From Thauera terpenica 58Eu (GTDB lineage Bacteria; Pseudomonadota; Gammaproteobacteria; Burkholderiales; Rhodocyclaceae), in contig NZ_ATJV01000054.1 of NCBI RefSeq assembly GCF_000443165.1, positions 1-49,493 of the forward strand: a DNA stretch of 49,493 nt, read 5' to 3'. This document shows positions 7,802 to 17,762 of the stretch, in pieces (the stretch's first letter is position 1; each line of letters starts with the position of its first letter). Under the pieces are notes generated by a model that did no database searches, was not told the origin of the DNA, and saw nothing but the letters and a program-made list of their open reading frames with translations. The position numbers and the translations under genes are program-made.

Positions 7802-8881
7802 CTATGTTCTGGGCTTGGAAGACAGCTGGTCGAGTTTGGCCACCAAGTCTTCTGCCCTCAGGTGTGTGTATCGCTTCAGCATTTGCATGGACTTGTGGCC
7901 GCTGATGGCTGCCACCTCCTGGTCGCTGAGGCCCTTCTCGACGAATCGGCTGACGGCCTCGTGCCGCAGGTCGTGGAAGCGGAAGTCTTTCAGGCCGACG
8001 GCGGCTTTGATCTCCAGCCATGCCTTGTTGAAGGTGTAGGGGCGGCGCCGTCCATCCTTGCCTGGCTCGCCGAAGAAGATCAGATCGGTATCGATCGGGC
8101 GGATCGGATTTTCGAGCGCTTCGCGGAGGGCGTCGACCGCACCGGTTGTCAGGGGTACCGTGCGGGGGAGGGTGTTTTTCGTTTCTACAAGCCGGACGAT
8201 GCGCCGTTTGAGATCGACCTGGCTGCGGCGGAGCGTCGTGATTTCGGCCGAGCGCATGCCTGTCTCGAGAGCGATGCGCGCGATCCAGCGCAGCATCGGA
8301 TTTGAGTACGTTGCAACGGCGTCGAAGATGCGTTTCTCTTCGTCGGGCGAGAGTCGCCGCTCGCGGCCGGCGCCCGGAGCCGGACGCCGGATACTAAGAA
8401 CGGGGTTGTAGGGTAGGCCAAGGCCCCACTCTTTGATGGCCACCGTAAACAGATGCCCGAGCAGTGCCAACTCAAGGCGGACCGTGTTGTTCGCGCGCGG
8501 AATGCGGATGCCGGCTTTGTTCGGGTCGCCGGCTAGCCGCTTGTCTCTGAACTGGGCAATGACTTCTGGCGTGAGCGTCGCGAGGGAGTATGCACCGAGC
8601 GCGCTACGGAGCACTTCGGCGCGCCGTCGTTCGGAAACCTGAGTGGTAGGGCGCTTGGTGTGGGTGACTTCCTTCAAGTAGCGGTCGAGCGCCTGACTGA
8701 CCGTCATGCGCTCTGCAGGTGAGCGCTGGATGTGGACGCCTCGCACCATCTCGTCTTCGGTCCGTCGAGCCCAATCCTCGGCGTCGCGCTTCAAGCGGAA
8801 GGTCTTGGCAGTTGTCGGCCAGCCGGTCTTGCGGATGACGGCTTTCCAGGTCCCTGAGGGGGTCTTGACGATCGTTGCCAT
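7802..8881 (-). CDS. int: Site-specific tyrosine integrase
   Basis: A 359-residue tyrosine recombinase. The catalytic set is complete: Arg210 in TGMRSAE, Lys235 in ETKN, His303 and Arg306 in HDLRHE, His329 in SGHKS and the nucleophile Tyr338 in KRYTHL. The first ~60 residues form an arm-binding type N-terminus (TWKAVIRKTGWPTTAKTF) and residues ~60-165 the core-binding domain. The gene lies next to the 3' end of tRNA-Ile2, the usual target for such enzymes, and reads away from it. This makes it the integrase of the element covering the left of the window. The gene appears intact, so the enzyme is probably still active; a matching excision factor may be the AlpA-like protein upstream. Confidence 0.95.
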   Translation of the reverse strand: MATIVKTPSGTWKAVIRKTGWPTTAKTFRLKRDAEDWARRTEDEMVRGVHIQRSPAERMTVSQALDRYLKEVTHTKRPTTQVSERRRAEVLRSALGAYSLATLTPEVIAQFRDKRLAGDPNKAGIRIPRANNTVRLELALLGHLFTVAIKEWGLGLPYNPVLSIRRPAPGAGRERRLSPDEEKRIFDAVATYSNPMLRWIARIALETGMRSAEITTLRRSQVDLKRRIVRLVETKNTLPRTVPLTTGAVDALREALENPIRPIDTDLIFFGEPGKDGRRRPYTFNKAWLEIKAAVGLKDFRFHDLRHEAVSRFVEKGLSDQEVAAISGHKSMQMLKRYTHLRAEDLVAKLDQLSSKPRT

Positions 8882-8890
8882 GGTGCGCTC

Positions 8891-8917
8891 CAGTACACGT
8901 GCTGTACTGAAATTGTA
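8891..8917 (-). promoter_or_regulatory. Integrase promoter -10 and overlapping palindrome
   Basis: On the minus strand TACAAT (8912-8917) is a good -10 box upstream of the integrase. Just downstream, 8891-8909 is a palindrome with seven-base arms (CAGTACA and TGTACTG) around five bases, placed between the -10 and the ATG. This is where a repressor of integrase transcription would bind. No strong -35 is visible. Confidence 0.45.
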
Positions 8918-8942
8918 CCTAAGCTACCGAATAACATGGAAA

Positions 8943-8970
8943 AGGGGCTTAGGATTTCTCCTAAGCCCCT
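8943..8970 (-). terminator. Intrinsic terminator of the rpsU-dnaG-rpoD-tRNA operon
   Basis: On the minus strand a perfect 12-bp stem (AGGGGCTTAGGA and its complement) closes a GAAA tetraloop and is followed by TTTT. It lies eight bases after the encoded CCA of tRNA-Ile2. It should end transcripts from rpoD and the tRNA and also shield the integrase from read-through. Confidence 0.9.
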
Positions 8971-8978
8971 GATTTTAT

Positions 8979-9054
8979 TGGTGGGCCCTGCGGGATTCGA
9001 ACCCGCAACCAAAGGATTATGAGTCCTCTGCTCTAACCGTTGAGCTAAAGGCCC
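8979..9054 (-). tRNA. ileX: tRNA-Ile2 (anticodon CAT), CCA encoded
   Basis: A 76-base cloverleaf on the minus strand: acceptor GGGCCTT pairing with AGGGCCC, D-arm AGCTCAACGGTTAGAGC, anticodon loop CTCATAA, T-arm GCGGGTTCGAATCCCGC, and encoded CCA (8981-8979). Despite the CAT anticodon it resembles the E. coli ileX tRNA, which reads AUA after lysidine modification by TilS, rather than an elongator or initiator Met tRNA. Its 5' end is only nine bases after the rpoD stop, so it is probably cut out of the rpoD transcript. The integrase next to its 3' end marks it as the integration target. Confidence 0.93.
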
Positions 9055-9063
9055 GGTAAATCC

Positions 9064-11064
<2,001 letters not shown>

Positions 11065-11112
11065 AGCACTCCTCAGTAGAGGGTGTGAGAAAATGGGAAA
11101 CCGAGAATTGTA

Positions 11113-12966
11113 CTATAAATCCGATACTTTCGGCGCACTCGTGAGCTCGCGCTTCTCCAGTAGCAGCTCCGCCAGCCGCTGTCTTCCGCTGGCGTCGAGC
11201 CCTTGTTCGCGGTTCTGTTCAAGCAGTGTGGCGATCTCGGCACCGAGGCTGTCGCCCTGCAGTTTTCGCAGGCTGTCCTCAAAAAGTGTCTCGACAATGG
11301 CTTCGTCGAATTCGGCGTCCACGAGTTCCGCGGCGACGCGCGAAAGCGTCTCGGCGTGAGGCGTGTCGCGAAAGCGCTCGATGAGGGCGCCCAGCCCTCC
11401 GCTTGGCACCGCTTCGCCCAGGCTGAGCAGGTCGATGATGGCGATCAGGGCAAGGCCTTCCGGGCTGCCCGATGGCACCAGATCGACCGGCATGCGTGCC
11501 GCCCAGGTTGGATGCTGCATGATGAGTCGGAGCAGGGTGCCTGCGGTGGATGGTGGTTTGCGCCGACCCGCCAGGCGCGGTGCGGCTGATCCGCGCGCAC
11601 GTGCGCCGGTGGCAAAGGCGGGGCGCAGCGGCACTTCGAGCGCTGCGTCAGCAGGCGGGGCTGGTGTGCGCTTGTGTTTCGAACTGGCGGCGAGCACCCC
11701 GAAGGCGTGCTCCACTTCGCCCTGCGTCAGTCCGCTGGCCTCGGCCACCGCCTTGATCACCTGCAGGCGCAGCAAGGGGGCCGCAATGCGGGTGACGAGC
11801 GGTGCCGCTTCGTGGACGAAAGCGGCGCGACCCTCGGCGGCGTCCATGTCGTGACGACTGCGCAGGGTCTCGATCAGGAAGCGCGCCAGGGGCATGGCGC
11901 TGGTCGCGGCCTTGCGAAAGGCGTCCGTGCCCTCGGCGCGAATGTAGGAGTCGGGGTCGTGCTCAGGGGGCAGGAACAGGAAGGCCAGGGTGGCGTCGTC
12001 GCGCAGGGACTCGAGCGCGTTTTCCAGTGCGCGCCAGGCCGCGCGGCCGCCGGCAGCGTCACCATCGAAGCAGAACACGACACGGTCGGTCTGGCGCAGC
12101 AAGGCGTGCACATGCTGCGCCGTGGTTGCCGTGCCGAGCGTGGCGACGGCGTTGGTGACGCCGAACTGGGCGAGGGCGACAACGTCCATGTAGCCCTCGA
12201 CGACGACGGCAAAACCTTCGTCGCGGATCGGCTTCTGTGCCAGGTAGAGGCCGTAGAGCTCGCGTCCCTTCTCGAACAGCGGCGTTTCGGGCGAGTTCAG
12301 GTACTTGGGCTCGCCCTTGTCCAGCACGCGACCGCCAAAGGCGATGATGCGCCCGCGCCGGTCGTGGATGGGAAAGATGATGCGGTCGCGGAAGCGGTCA
12401 TAGCGCTTGCCCTGGTCGTTGTCGATGACCAGGCCGGCGTCGGCCAGGGTCTTGCTCTGGTAGTCCGGCACGGCCTTGTGCAGCGCCTGCCAGTCGTCAG
12501 GCGCGTAACCCAGGCTGAAGCGTGCAGCGATCTCGCCCGACAGGCCGCGTTGCTTCAGATAGTCGATGGCGCGGCGCGCGGGACGCAGTTGCTCGCGATA
12601 GAAGCGCGCCGCCAGGCTCATGACCTCGTACAGGCGCTCGCTGCCATCGTCCTGCGTGGCGCTGCTGTTGCGGCCGTCGTCGGGTACTTGCAGGCCCGCC
12701 TGGTCCGCCAGCTCCTTCACCGCGTCGACAAAGCCCAGGCCGCTGTATTCCATGAGGAAGCCGACCGCGCTGCCGTGCACGCCGCAACCGAAGCAGTGAT
12801 AGAACTGCTTGGAGGGGCTGACCGAGAATGAGGCGGATTTTTCGCCGTGGAAAGGGCAGCAGGCGAAGTAGTTCGCGCCGCTCTTCTTGAGCGGGACGTA
12901 GCGTTCGATGACGTCGACAATATCGACGCGCGACAGCAGCTCCTGGACGAAGGACTGAGGGATCAT
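11113..12966 (-). CDS. dnaG: DNA primase DnaG
   Basis: A 617-residue primase that makes RNA primers at the replication fork. The zinc finger is visible as Cys37, His40, Cys58 and Cys61 (CCPFHGEKSASF, FYHCFGCG). The catalytic core with its TOPRIM motifs follows (VVVEGYMDVVALAQFG near 260, FCFDGDAAGGRAA near 310). The C-terminal ~150 residues, poorly conserved in all DnaG proteins, should bind the DnaB helicase. The ATG at 12966 has no strong ribosome site, but family alignment (MIPQSFVQELLSRVDI) fixes it. It lies between rpsU and rpoD in the classic order, with a hairpin separating it from rpsU. Confidence 0.98.
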   Translation of the reverse strand: MIPQSFVQELLSRVDIVDVIERYVPLKKSGANYFACCPFHGEKSASFSVSPSKQFYHCFGCGVHGSAVGFLMEYSGLGFVDAVKELADQAGLQVPDDGRNSSATQDDGSERLYEVMSLAARFYREQLRPARRAIDYLKQRGLSGEIAARFSLGYAPDDWQALHKAVPDYQSKTLADAGLVIDNDQGKRYDRFRDRIIFPIHDRRGRIIAFGGRVLDKGEPKYLNSPETPLFEKGRELYGLYLAQKPIRDEGFAVVVEGYMDVVALAQFGVTNAVATLGTATTAQHVHALLRQTDRVVFCFDGDAAGGRAAWRALENALESLRDDATLAFLFLPPEHDPDSYIRAEGTDAFRKAATSAMPLARFLIETLRSRHDMDAAEGRAAFVHEAAPLVTRIAAPLLRLQVIKAVAEASGLTQGEVEHAFGVLAASSKHKRTPAPPADAALEVPLRPAFATGARARGSAAPRLAGRRKPPSTAGTLLRLIMQHPTWAARMPVDLVPSGSPEGLALIAIIDLLSLGEAVPSGGLGALIERFRDTPHAETLSRVAAELVDAEFDEAIVETLFEDSLRKLQGDSLGAEIATLLEQNREQGLDASGRQRLAELLLEKRELTSAPKVSDL

Positions 12967-13032
12967 CGTGCGCCGGTGGTCGAGATCTGCGGCTGGCGGC
13001 GACGTGCCGTTGCAGACGCGTAAAATGCATCA

Positions 13033-13066
13033 CGCCGGGTGAAGATCAGACGATCTTCACCCGGCG
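13033..13066 (-). terminator. Hairpin between rpsU and dnaG, probable partial terminator
   Basis: A perfect 15-bp stem (arms 13033-13047 and 13052-13066) closes a four-base loop. On the minus strand it is followed by TGATGCATTTTA, a weak T-run. In E. coli an attenuating terminator sits at the same place between rpsU and dnaG, letting rpsU be made in large excess over primase. The same role is likely here, inferred from position and structure. Confidence 0.75.
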
Positions 13067-13099
13067 CAAGAGCAGCCGGAAAACCGGGTGCGCGGAGAA

Positions 13100-13312
13100 T
13101 CAGTACATCTTCGGCGGCAGGGTCTGGCTGCGCAGGCGCTTGTGGTTGCGCTTCACGGCGGCGGCCAGCTTGCGCTTGCGCTCCGCAGTGGGCTTCTCGT
13201 AGAACTCGCGCGAGCGCAGCTCGGTCAGCACACCGGTCTTCTCGATGGTGCGCTTGAAGCGGCGAATCGCAACTTCAAACGGCTCGTTTTCCTTGAGGCG
13301 GATACCGGGCAT
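13100..13312 (-). CDS. rpsU: 30S ribosomal protein bS21
   Basis: A 70-residue basic protein ([19 protein letters not shown] to the C-terminal [12 protein letters not shown]), full length for bS21, a small-subunit protein near the anti-Shine-Dalgarno end of 16S rRNA. An upstream in-frame ATG at 13354 would add 14 unconserved residues. The chosen ATG 13312 has AAGGAAG just upstream. It is the first gene of the rpsU-dnaG-rpoD operon, with a clear promoter behind it. Confidence 0.97.
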   Translation of the reverse strand: MPGIRLKENEPFEVAIRRFKRTIEKTGVLTELRSREFYEKPTAERKRKLAAAVKRNHKRLRSQTLPPKMY

Positions 13313-13352
13313 TGCGGACTTCCTTGGGTGTCTGGTGGGCAGAAAGATCGCC

Positions 13353-13381
13353 AATATAAACCACGGGACAGGTCATGGCAA
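13353..13381 (-). promoter_or_regulatory. Sigma-70 promoter of the rpsU-dnaG-rpoD operon
   Basis: On the minus strand TTGCCA (13381-13376) and TATATT (13358-13353) are separated by exactly 17 bases. The -10 ends about 40 bases before the rpsU ATG. This is the best promoter match near the operon and drives rpsU. Confidence 0.75.
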
Positions 13382-13460
13382 GTGCGACGTGACCGCAAGG
13401 CGTCGTGTGCGGCTGCGTGTGCGGGTTAAAATGGCGCATCGAATCAGATGGATGCAAGCC

Positions 13461-14495
13461 ATGAAAGTGCTGGGGATCGAGACCTCCTGTGATGAGACCG
13501 GAGTGGCGGTGTACGACACTCAGGAGGGGCTGCTCGCGCATTGCCTGCACTCGCAGATCGACCTGCATGCCGCTTATGGCGGCGTGGTGCCTGAGCTGGC
13601 CTCGCGCGACCATATTCGACGCCTGCCGATCCTGCTCACCCAGACGCTGGAGCTTGCCGGGCTGAACGCAGCCGACATCGATGCCGTGGCCTATACCTCA
13701 GGGCCTGGCCTGGCCGGCGCCTTGCTTGTGGGCGCGAGTGTGGCCGAGTCCTTCGCGCTGGCGCGGGGCATTCCCGCCTTGCCGGTGCATCATCTCGAAG
13801 GTCACTTGTTGTCGCCGCTGTTATCGGCCGATCCGCCGCAGTTTCCCTTCGTTGCCCTGCTGGTGTCGGGCGGGCACACGCAACTGATGCGGGTGCGCCG
13901 GGTGGGCGACTATGCGTTGCTGGGCGAATCGGTCGATGACGCCGCCGGTGAGGCCTTCGACAAGACCGCCAAGCTGCTCGGCCTGGGTTACCCCGGGGGG
14001 CCGCAGCTCGCCCGACTGGCGACGCAAGGCGTGGCGGGGCGCTTTCGTCTGCCGCGACCGATGCTCCACTCGGGCGATCTGGATTTCAGCTTCAGTGGCT
14101 TGAAGACCGCGGTGCTCAATGTGGTTTCGGGGCCGGAGTGGGACCCGGAACGCATGGCTGACCTGGCCGCTGAATTCCAGCACGCGGTGGCCGAGGTCTT
14201 GTGCGCAAAGGCATTGGCCGCCCTGAAGAAGACCGGGCTGAAGACGCTGGTGGTGGCAGGAGGGGTGGGGGCCAATCAGCACTTGCGACAAGTGCTGGAC
14301 GAAGCCTTGCAAAAAAAGGGGGGGCGAGTCCACTACCCGGAGCCTGCGCTGTGTACCGACAACGGCGCCATGATCGCCTTTGCCGGCGCGCTGCGCCTGG
14401 CTGCGGGCGAGGTGGTGGGTGGCGAGCCCGCGGTACGCATCCGGCCGCGCTGGCCGCTGGCTGAGCTGCAGCCGCCACAGTCAGCCAGGCAGTGA
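13461..14495 (+). CDS. tsaD: tRNA N6-adenosine threonylcarbamoyltransferase TsaD
   Basis: A 344-residue enzyme that, with TsaB and TsaE, transfers the threonylcarbamoyl group to A37 of ANN-reading tRNAs (t6A). The start [19 protein letters not shown] is the family hallmark. The metal-binding [12 protein letters not shown] lies near 110, and the ASKHA ATP-binding motifs VSGGHTQL and [13 protein letters not shown] are present. The open frame extends upstream, but ATG 13461 gives the normal length of about 340. It is divergent from rpsU, an arrangement common in proteobacteria, and convergent with plsY. Confidence 0.98.
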   Translation: MKVLGIETSCDETGVAVYDTQEGLLAHCLHSQIDLHAAYGGVVPELASRDHIRRLPILLTQTLELAGLNAADIDAVAYTSGPGLAGALLVGASVAESFALARGIPALPVHHLEGHLLSPLLSADPPQFPFVALLVSGGHTQLMRVRRVGDYALLGESVDDAAGEAFDKTAKLLGLGYPGGPQLARLATQGVAGRFRLPRPMLHSGDLDFSFSGLKTAVLNVVSGPEWDPERMADLAAEFQHAVAEVLCAKALAALKKTGLKTLVVAGGVGANQHLRQVLDEALQKKGGRVHYPEPALCTDNGAMIAFAGALRLAAGEVVGGEPAVRIRPRWPLAELQPPQSARQ

Positions 14496-14565
14496 TGGAT
14501 AGCTGATGCCGGCGCCCCGGGCCTGCGGAGCAGACAGGGGCAGCGCCCGGGCGATGGGCAATCCT

Positions 14566-15183
14566 TCAGCGTGCGTCGGCTTTCTTGCCGCCGCCGATCT
14601 TGCCTTCGGTGCCGGCGCTCAGGCGTGCGATGTTGGCCGCGTGACGCCAGAACAGCAGGCCGGCCATGATCAGCAGCACCACCACGATGGGGTGCGGGCC
14701 GAGAAACATCAGGCCCGAAATCGGTGCCGCCGCCGCCGCCGCCAGCGCCGCGGCGGAAGAGTAGCGCGTGACGAAGGCCACCGTCAGCCAGACCAGCGCG
14801 CACAGAACGGCAAGCTGGACATCCACGCCGATCATCACGCCCAGCGCGGTGGCGACGCCCTTGCCGCCCTTGAAGCGCAGGAAGACGCTGAAAATGTGAC
14901 CGAGAAGCGCGAACAGGCCGGCGCACGCAGCCTCCAGGGGCGTGAAGCCGAGCTTGCTCGCCAGCCACACCGCCAGCCAGCCCTTCAGGCAGTCGCCAAC
15001 CAGCGTCAACACCGCCGCGCCTTTGTTGCCGCTGCGCAGCACGTTGGTGGCGCCCGGGTTGCCCGAGCCGTAGCGACGCGGATCTTCCAGACCGAACAAC
15101 TTGCTGGTGACAACGGCAAAGGGTATCGAGCCCAGTACATAGGCCGCGAGGAGCATCAAAGACAGGAAAAACAGGGACATCAT
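14566..15183 (-). CDS. plsY: Glycerol-3-phosphate acyltransferase PlsY
   Basis: A 205-residue inner-membrane enzyme that acylates glycerol-3-phosphate from acyl-phosphate, the first step of phospholipid synthesis. It has about five hydrophobic helices and the family loops GSIPFAVVTSKLFG, RRYGSGNPGATNVLR and LRFKGGKGVATALG, the glycine-rich active-site segments. The C-terminus is a short basic tail (GGGKKADAR). Two adjacent ATG codons are possible (15183 or 15180). The gene faces tsaD and is divergent from folB. Confidence 0.96.
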   Translation of the reverse strand: MMSLFFLSLMLLAAYVLGSIPFAVVTSKLFGLEDPRRYGSGNPGATNVLRSGNKGAAVLTLVGDCLKGWLAVWLASKLGFTPLEAACAGLFALLGHIFSVFLRFKGGKGVATALGVMIGVDVQLAVLCALVWLTVAFVTRYSSAAALAAAAAAPISGLMFLGPHPIVVVLLIMAGLLFWRHAANIARLSAGTEGKIGGGKKADAR

Positions 15184-15283
15184 TGCTCCGCGTTTTCCGC
15201 CATGACGGAAAACGAATGCATGGAAGGGTCAGGGTGAGGGCACAACGAGCATTTGCGGCTCCGGCCAGCGCCCGCGCACAGGA

Positions 15284-15302
15284 TAGAATCGCACCGATTC
15301 TA
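15284..15302. promoter_or_regulatory. Perfect palindrome just upstream of folB
   Basis: TAGAATCG and its exact complement are separated by three bases and end 13 bases before the folB ATG. The left arm also contains a -10-like TAGAAT, so a protein bound here could block folB transcription or the ribosome site. No known operator was recognised. Confidence 0.4.
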
Positions 15303-15315
15303 AACGGGAACCAGC

Positions 15316-15693
15316 ATGGATTTCATCTTCATCGAGGAGCTGCGGGTCAAGGCCTGGGTCGGCGTGTACGAACGCGAGAAGACCGGGCAGCAGACGGTCG
15401 AGCTCAATCTCACCTTTGGTGTTCCCGACGCCGCTGCCGAGCATGACGACATTGCCGACACCATCGATTACGCCGTTGTCACCCAGCGCATTCGCGAGGA
15501 GTTGGGGCTGCGTCATTTCAATCTGATCGAGAGCCTGGGCGAATTCGTCGTCAACTTGCTGTTCGACGAGTTTCACGCGCCCTGGGTCAAGCTGCGCGTG
15601 GCCAAGATCGGCGTGATGAAGGATGTGCGCCGCGTCGGCGTCTTCATCCAGCGCGGCCGAGGTGGGGTGGAGCCACCGCCGGCCGGCGTCTAG
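15316..15693 (+). CDS. folB: Dihydroneopterin aldolase FolB
   Basis: A 125-residue enzyme of folate synthesis that cleaves dihydroneopterin to hydroxymethyl-dihydropterin and glycolaldehyde. The start MDFIFIEELRVKAWVGVYE with ERE near residue 20, the TIDYAVVTQRI segment and the FNLIESLGEFV stretch containing the pterin-binding Glu are all typical. The C-terminal IQRGRGGVEPPPAGV is a variable tail. ATG 15316 fits the family start. It stands alone between plsY (divergent) and the H-NS-like gene (convergent). Confidence 0.95.
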   Translation: MDFIFIEELRVKAWVGVYEREKTGQQTVELNLTFGVPDAAAEHDDIADTIDYAVVTQRIREELGLRHFNLIESLGEFVVNLLFDEFHAPWVKLRVAKIGVMKDVRRVGVFIQRGRGGVEPPPAGV

Positions 15694-15731
15694 GCAATGC
15701 CCGGACTTTCAGCGCTGAGTCACTGCTCTTC

Positions 15732-16106
15732 TCATGCCGCCAGGTCTTCGATGGGCTTTCCCTGTGCCAACCAGTCCAGCACCCATTGTGGACGACGACC
15801 GTGGCCGCTCCAGCCTTGTTCGGGTTTGGCCGGGTTGCGATATTTGATCACCGCGGGCGGCTTGTCCTTCCTGACAGCGGGGGGCGCGCTGCCTTCGGCC
15901 TCGGTCGTTGTGCTTGCGACCTGGCTTGTCGGCGCTGCGAGCGCCTCATCCGGCATCACATCGTGTGGGGCTGGCAGTTTTTGCGCCTGTTTGGGTGTTT
16001 TTTTGCGCGTTGCGCGCTGCGGGGTGGCCGTGCGCTGATCAATTTCCGCTTCGATTTTCGTCAGCAGCTCGCGCAGGTCGGGAAGCGTATAGCTCGAAAG
16101 GTCCAT
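15732..16106 (-). CDS. H-NS-like histone-family DNA-binding protein
   Basis: A 124-residue nucleoid protein. The N-terminal ~35 residues (MDLSSYTLPDLRELLTKIEAEI) form the oligomerisation helix, residues ~35-85 are a basic, Pro/Ala-rich linker, and the C-terminus carries the DNA-binding motif YRNPAKPEQGWSGHGRRPQWV of the betaproteobacterial BpH3/Bv3F group. Such proteins silence AT-rich, often horizontally acquired DNA; the element at the left of this window would be a natural target (inference). ATG 16106 has GAGGA upstream; the longer frame from 16172 lacks both a ribosome site and conservation. The final residues LDWLAQGKPIEDLAA are also typical. Confidence 0.93.
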   Translation of the reverse strand: MDLSSYTLPDLRELLTKIEAEIDQRTATPQRATRKKTPKQAQKLPAPHDVMPDEALAAPTSQVASTTTEAEGSAPPAVRKDKPPAVIKYRNPAKPEQGWSGHGRRPQWVLDWLAQGKPIEDLAA

Positions 16107-16282
16107 GGTATTTCCTCGGTGATACCGCACTCCTGCGGTCAATGGATTTCCCGGGTTCATTTCCCCGCCCATGGGCCGTACGCGAAAACCATGAGCGGAA
16201 ATCTTGCCAGCAACTGGAAGGCGGATTGAAGCCCTTGAATCTACGAACTGATGTAGTCAGCTCATTGCGCTATTGCAACGCC

Positions 16283-16771
16283 TCAGTTGGCGACATCGAC
16301 CAGCTTGGCCTGCAGCACGCGCAAAAGGTCGTGCGGATGAATGCCGACCAGATAGCCGCGACGGCCGCCATTGATGTACACCAGCGCCAGGTCGAGCACC
16401 GTGCGTTCGATATACACCGGCATGGGCTTGCGGGTGCCAAAGGGTGAGGTGCCACCGACGAGATAGCCGGTGTGGCGATTGGCGGTTTCGGGCTTGCAGG
16501 TTTCGATGCGCTTGCAGCCAATCTGGCGTGCGAGTTCCTTGGTCGAGACCTTGCGGTCGCCGTGCATGAGCACGATCAGCGGCTGCGCGTTTTCATCTTC
16601 CATGATCAAGGTCTTGATCACGGCGTGTTCATTCACATTGAGTTCGCGGGCTGAAACGGCGGTGCCGCCGTGATCCTCATAATCATAGAGGTGGCTGGAA
16701 TAGGCCATGCCGTGCTGGCGCAGGAAGCGTGTTGCGGGGGTCTCGGGCGCGTGGGTGTCGTGGCGGCTCAT
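16283..16771 (-). CDS. ybaK: Cys-tRNA(Pro)/Cys-tRNA(Cys) deacylase, YbaK/EbsC family
   Basis: A 162-residue cytosolic editing protein that hydrolyses Cys-tRNA(Pro) made in error by ProRS. The YbaK fold is seen in TPATRFLRQHGMAYSSHLYDY at the start, KTLIMEDENAQPLIVLMHGDRKVSTKELAR in the middle with the family's conserved lysine in the KTLI strand, and YLVGGTSPFGTRKPMPVYIE near 120. ATG 16771 was chosen by family length; the frame continues upstream into xerD without support. It ends the long minus-strand cluster that begins at leuS. Confidence 0.93.
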   Translation of the reverse strand: MSRHDTHAPETPATRFLRQHGMAYSSHLYDYEDHGGTAVSARELNVNEHAVIKTLIMEDENAQPLIVLMHGDRKVSTKELARQIGCKRIETCKPETANRHTGYLVGGTSPFGTRKPMPVYIERTVLDLALVYINGGRRGYLVGIHPHDLLRVLQAKLVDVAN

Positions 16772-16832
16772 GATTGAATTCCGGAAGATGCTGAAGAGGC
16801 TTTGCGCGTTGATGTGCAGCGCCTTGTCTCGG

Positions 16833-17762
16833 TCAGGCACGAGGATGGTGCTTGGCATGCAATTGCTTGAGTCTCTCACGTGCGACATGGGTGTAGACCT
16901 GGGTGGTCGAAATGTCGGCATGACCGAGCAGCAACTGCACTACGCGTAAATCTGCGCCGTGATTGAGCAAATGGGTCGCAAAGGCATGGCGCAGGGTGTG
17001 CGGCGAGATACGCTCGGCCGGAATGCCGGCAATGAGCGCGTTTTGCTTGATGATGCGCCAGAACATCTGGCGTGTCATGCCGCGGCCAAAGCGGGTGACG
17101 AAGACCTCATCGCAGCTGCGGCCCGCGAGCAGTGTGGGGCGGCCCTCGCGCATGTAGCGCACGATCCAGTCCGCGGCGATTTCACCGAGCGGGACCAGGC
17201 GCTCCTTGCTGCCCTTGCCCATCACCCGCAGCACGCCCTGGTCAAGGCTGACGCCAAACAACTTGAGCCCGATCAGCTCCGAAACCCGTAGTCCGGCTGC
17301 ATACAGCACTTCGAGCATGCAGCGGTCGCGCACGCCTTGTGGCGTGTGCACGTCGGGTGCTGCCAGCAGGGCCTCGACCTGGGCTTCGCTGAGAGTCTTG
17401 GGGAAGCGCTGAGCCGGTAGTGGTGGATCGAGCATCAGCGTCGGATCGATGCTGATCTCGCGGTTTGCCAGCAGGTGACGGTAGTAGCGCCGCCAGCTGG
17501 CGAGCAGGCGGCGCTGGCTGGCTGGGCGGGCGCGCAGGCTGAATTCGGCGAGATAGGCGGCGAGATCGCTGGACTGTGCCTGCGCGAGTGGGGTAGCGCG
17601 TGCGCTCAGCCACACGGCAAACAAGGCGAGGTCACTGCGGTAGCCGCTGAGGGTGTTACGGGCAAGCCCGTGTTCAAGCCACAGGCTGTCGATGAAGCGG
17701 TCGAGTTCGGCGCGTGCGGCGGCGGGCAGGGCCGCCTCTGCCGGGCCTGGTCGTGGCTTCAC
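16833..17762 (-). CDS. xerD: Tyrosine recombinase XerD
   Basis: A 309-residue recombinase that, with XerC, resolves chromosome dimers at dif. The N-terminal domain (about 18-110) starts with LDRFIDSLWLEHGLARNTLSGY. The catalytic residues are all present: Arg in AGLRVSELIGL, Lys in GKGSKERLVPL, HTLRHAFATHLL, LLGHADISTTQVY and the Tyr in VYTHV. The XerD-type C-terminus RERLKQLHAKHHPRA is intact. It starts with GTG 17762, overlapping the ogt stop by four bases (GTGA), so the two genes are translationally coupled. Unlike the integrase at 7802 this is a core-genome enzyme. Confidence 0.97.
   Translation of the reverse strand: MKPRPGPAEAALPAAARAELDRFIDSLWLEHGLARNTLSGYRSDLALFAVWLSARATPLAQAQSSDLAAYLAEFSLRARPASQRRLLASWRRYYRHLLANREISIDPTLMLDPPLPAQRFPKTLSEAQVEALLAAPDVHTPQGVRDRCMLEVLYAAGLRVSELIGLKLFGVSLDQGVLRVMGKGSKERLVPLGEIAADWIVRYMREGRPTLLAGRSCDEVFVTRFGRGMTRQMFWRIIKQNALIAGIPAERISPHTLRHAFATHLLNHGADLRVVQLLLGHADISTTQVYTHVARERLKQLHAKHHPRA

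Noticed and set aside
1..8978. A second copy of the tRNA-Ile2 3' end marking the left boundary of the element
   Set aside because: I looked for the T-arm/acceptor sequence in this stretch and did not see a convincing copy, so the left boundary is taken to lie outside the window.
8979..9054. Elongator tRNA-Met (CAT)
   Set aside because: The acceptor and D-arm sequence and gene position resemble E. coli ileX, the lysidine-modified Ile tRNA, more than Met tRNAs.
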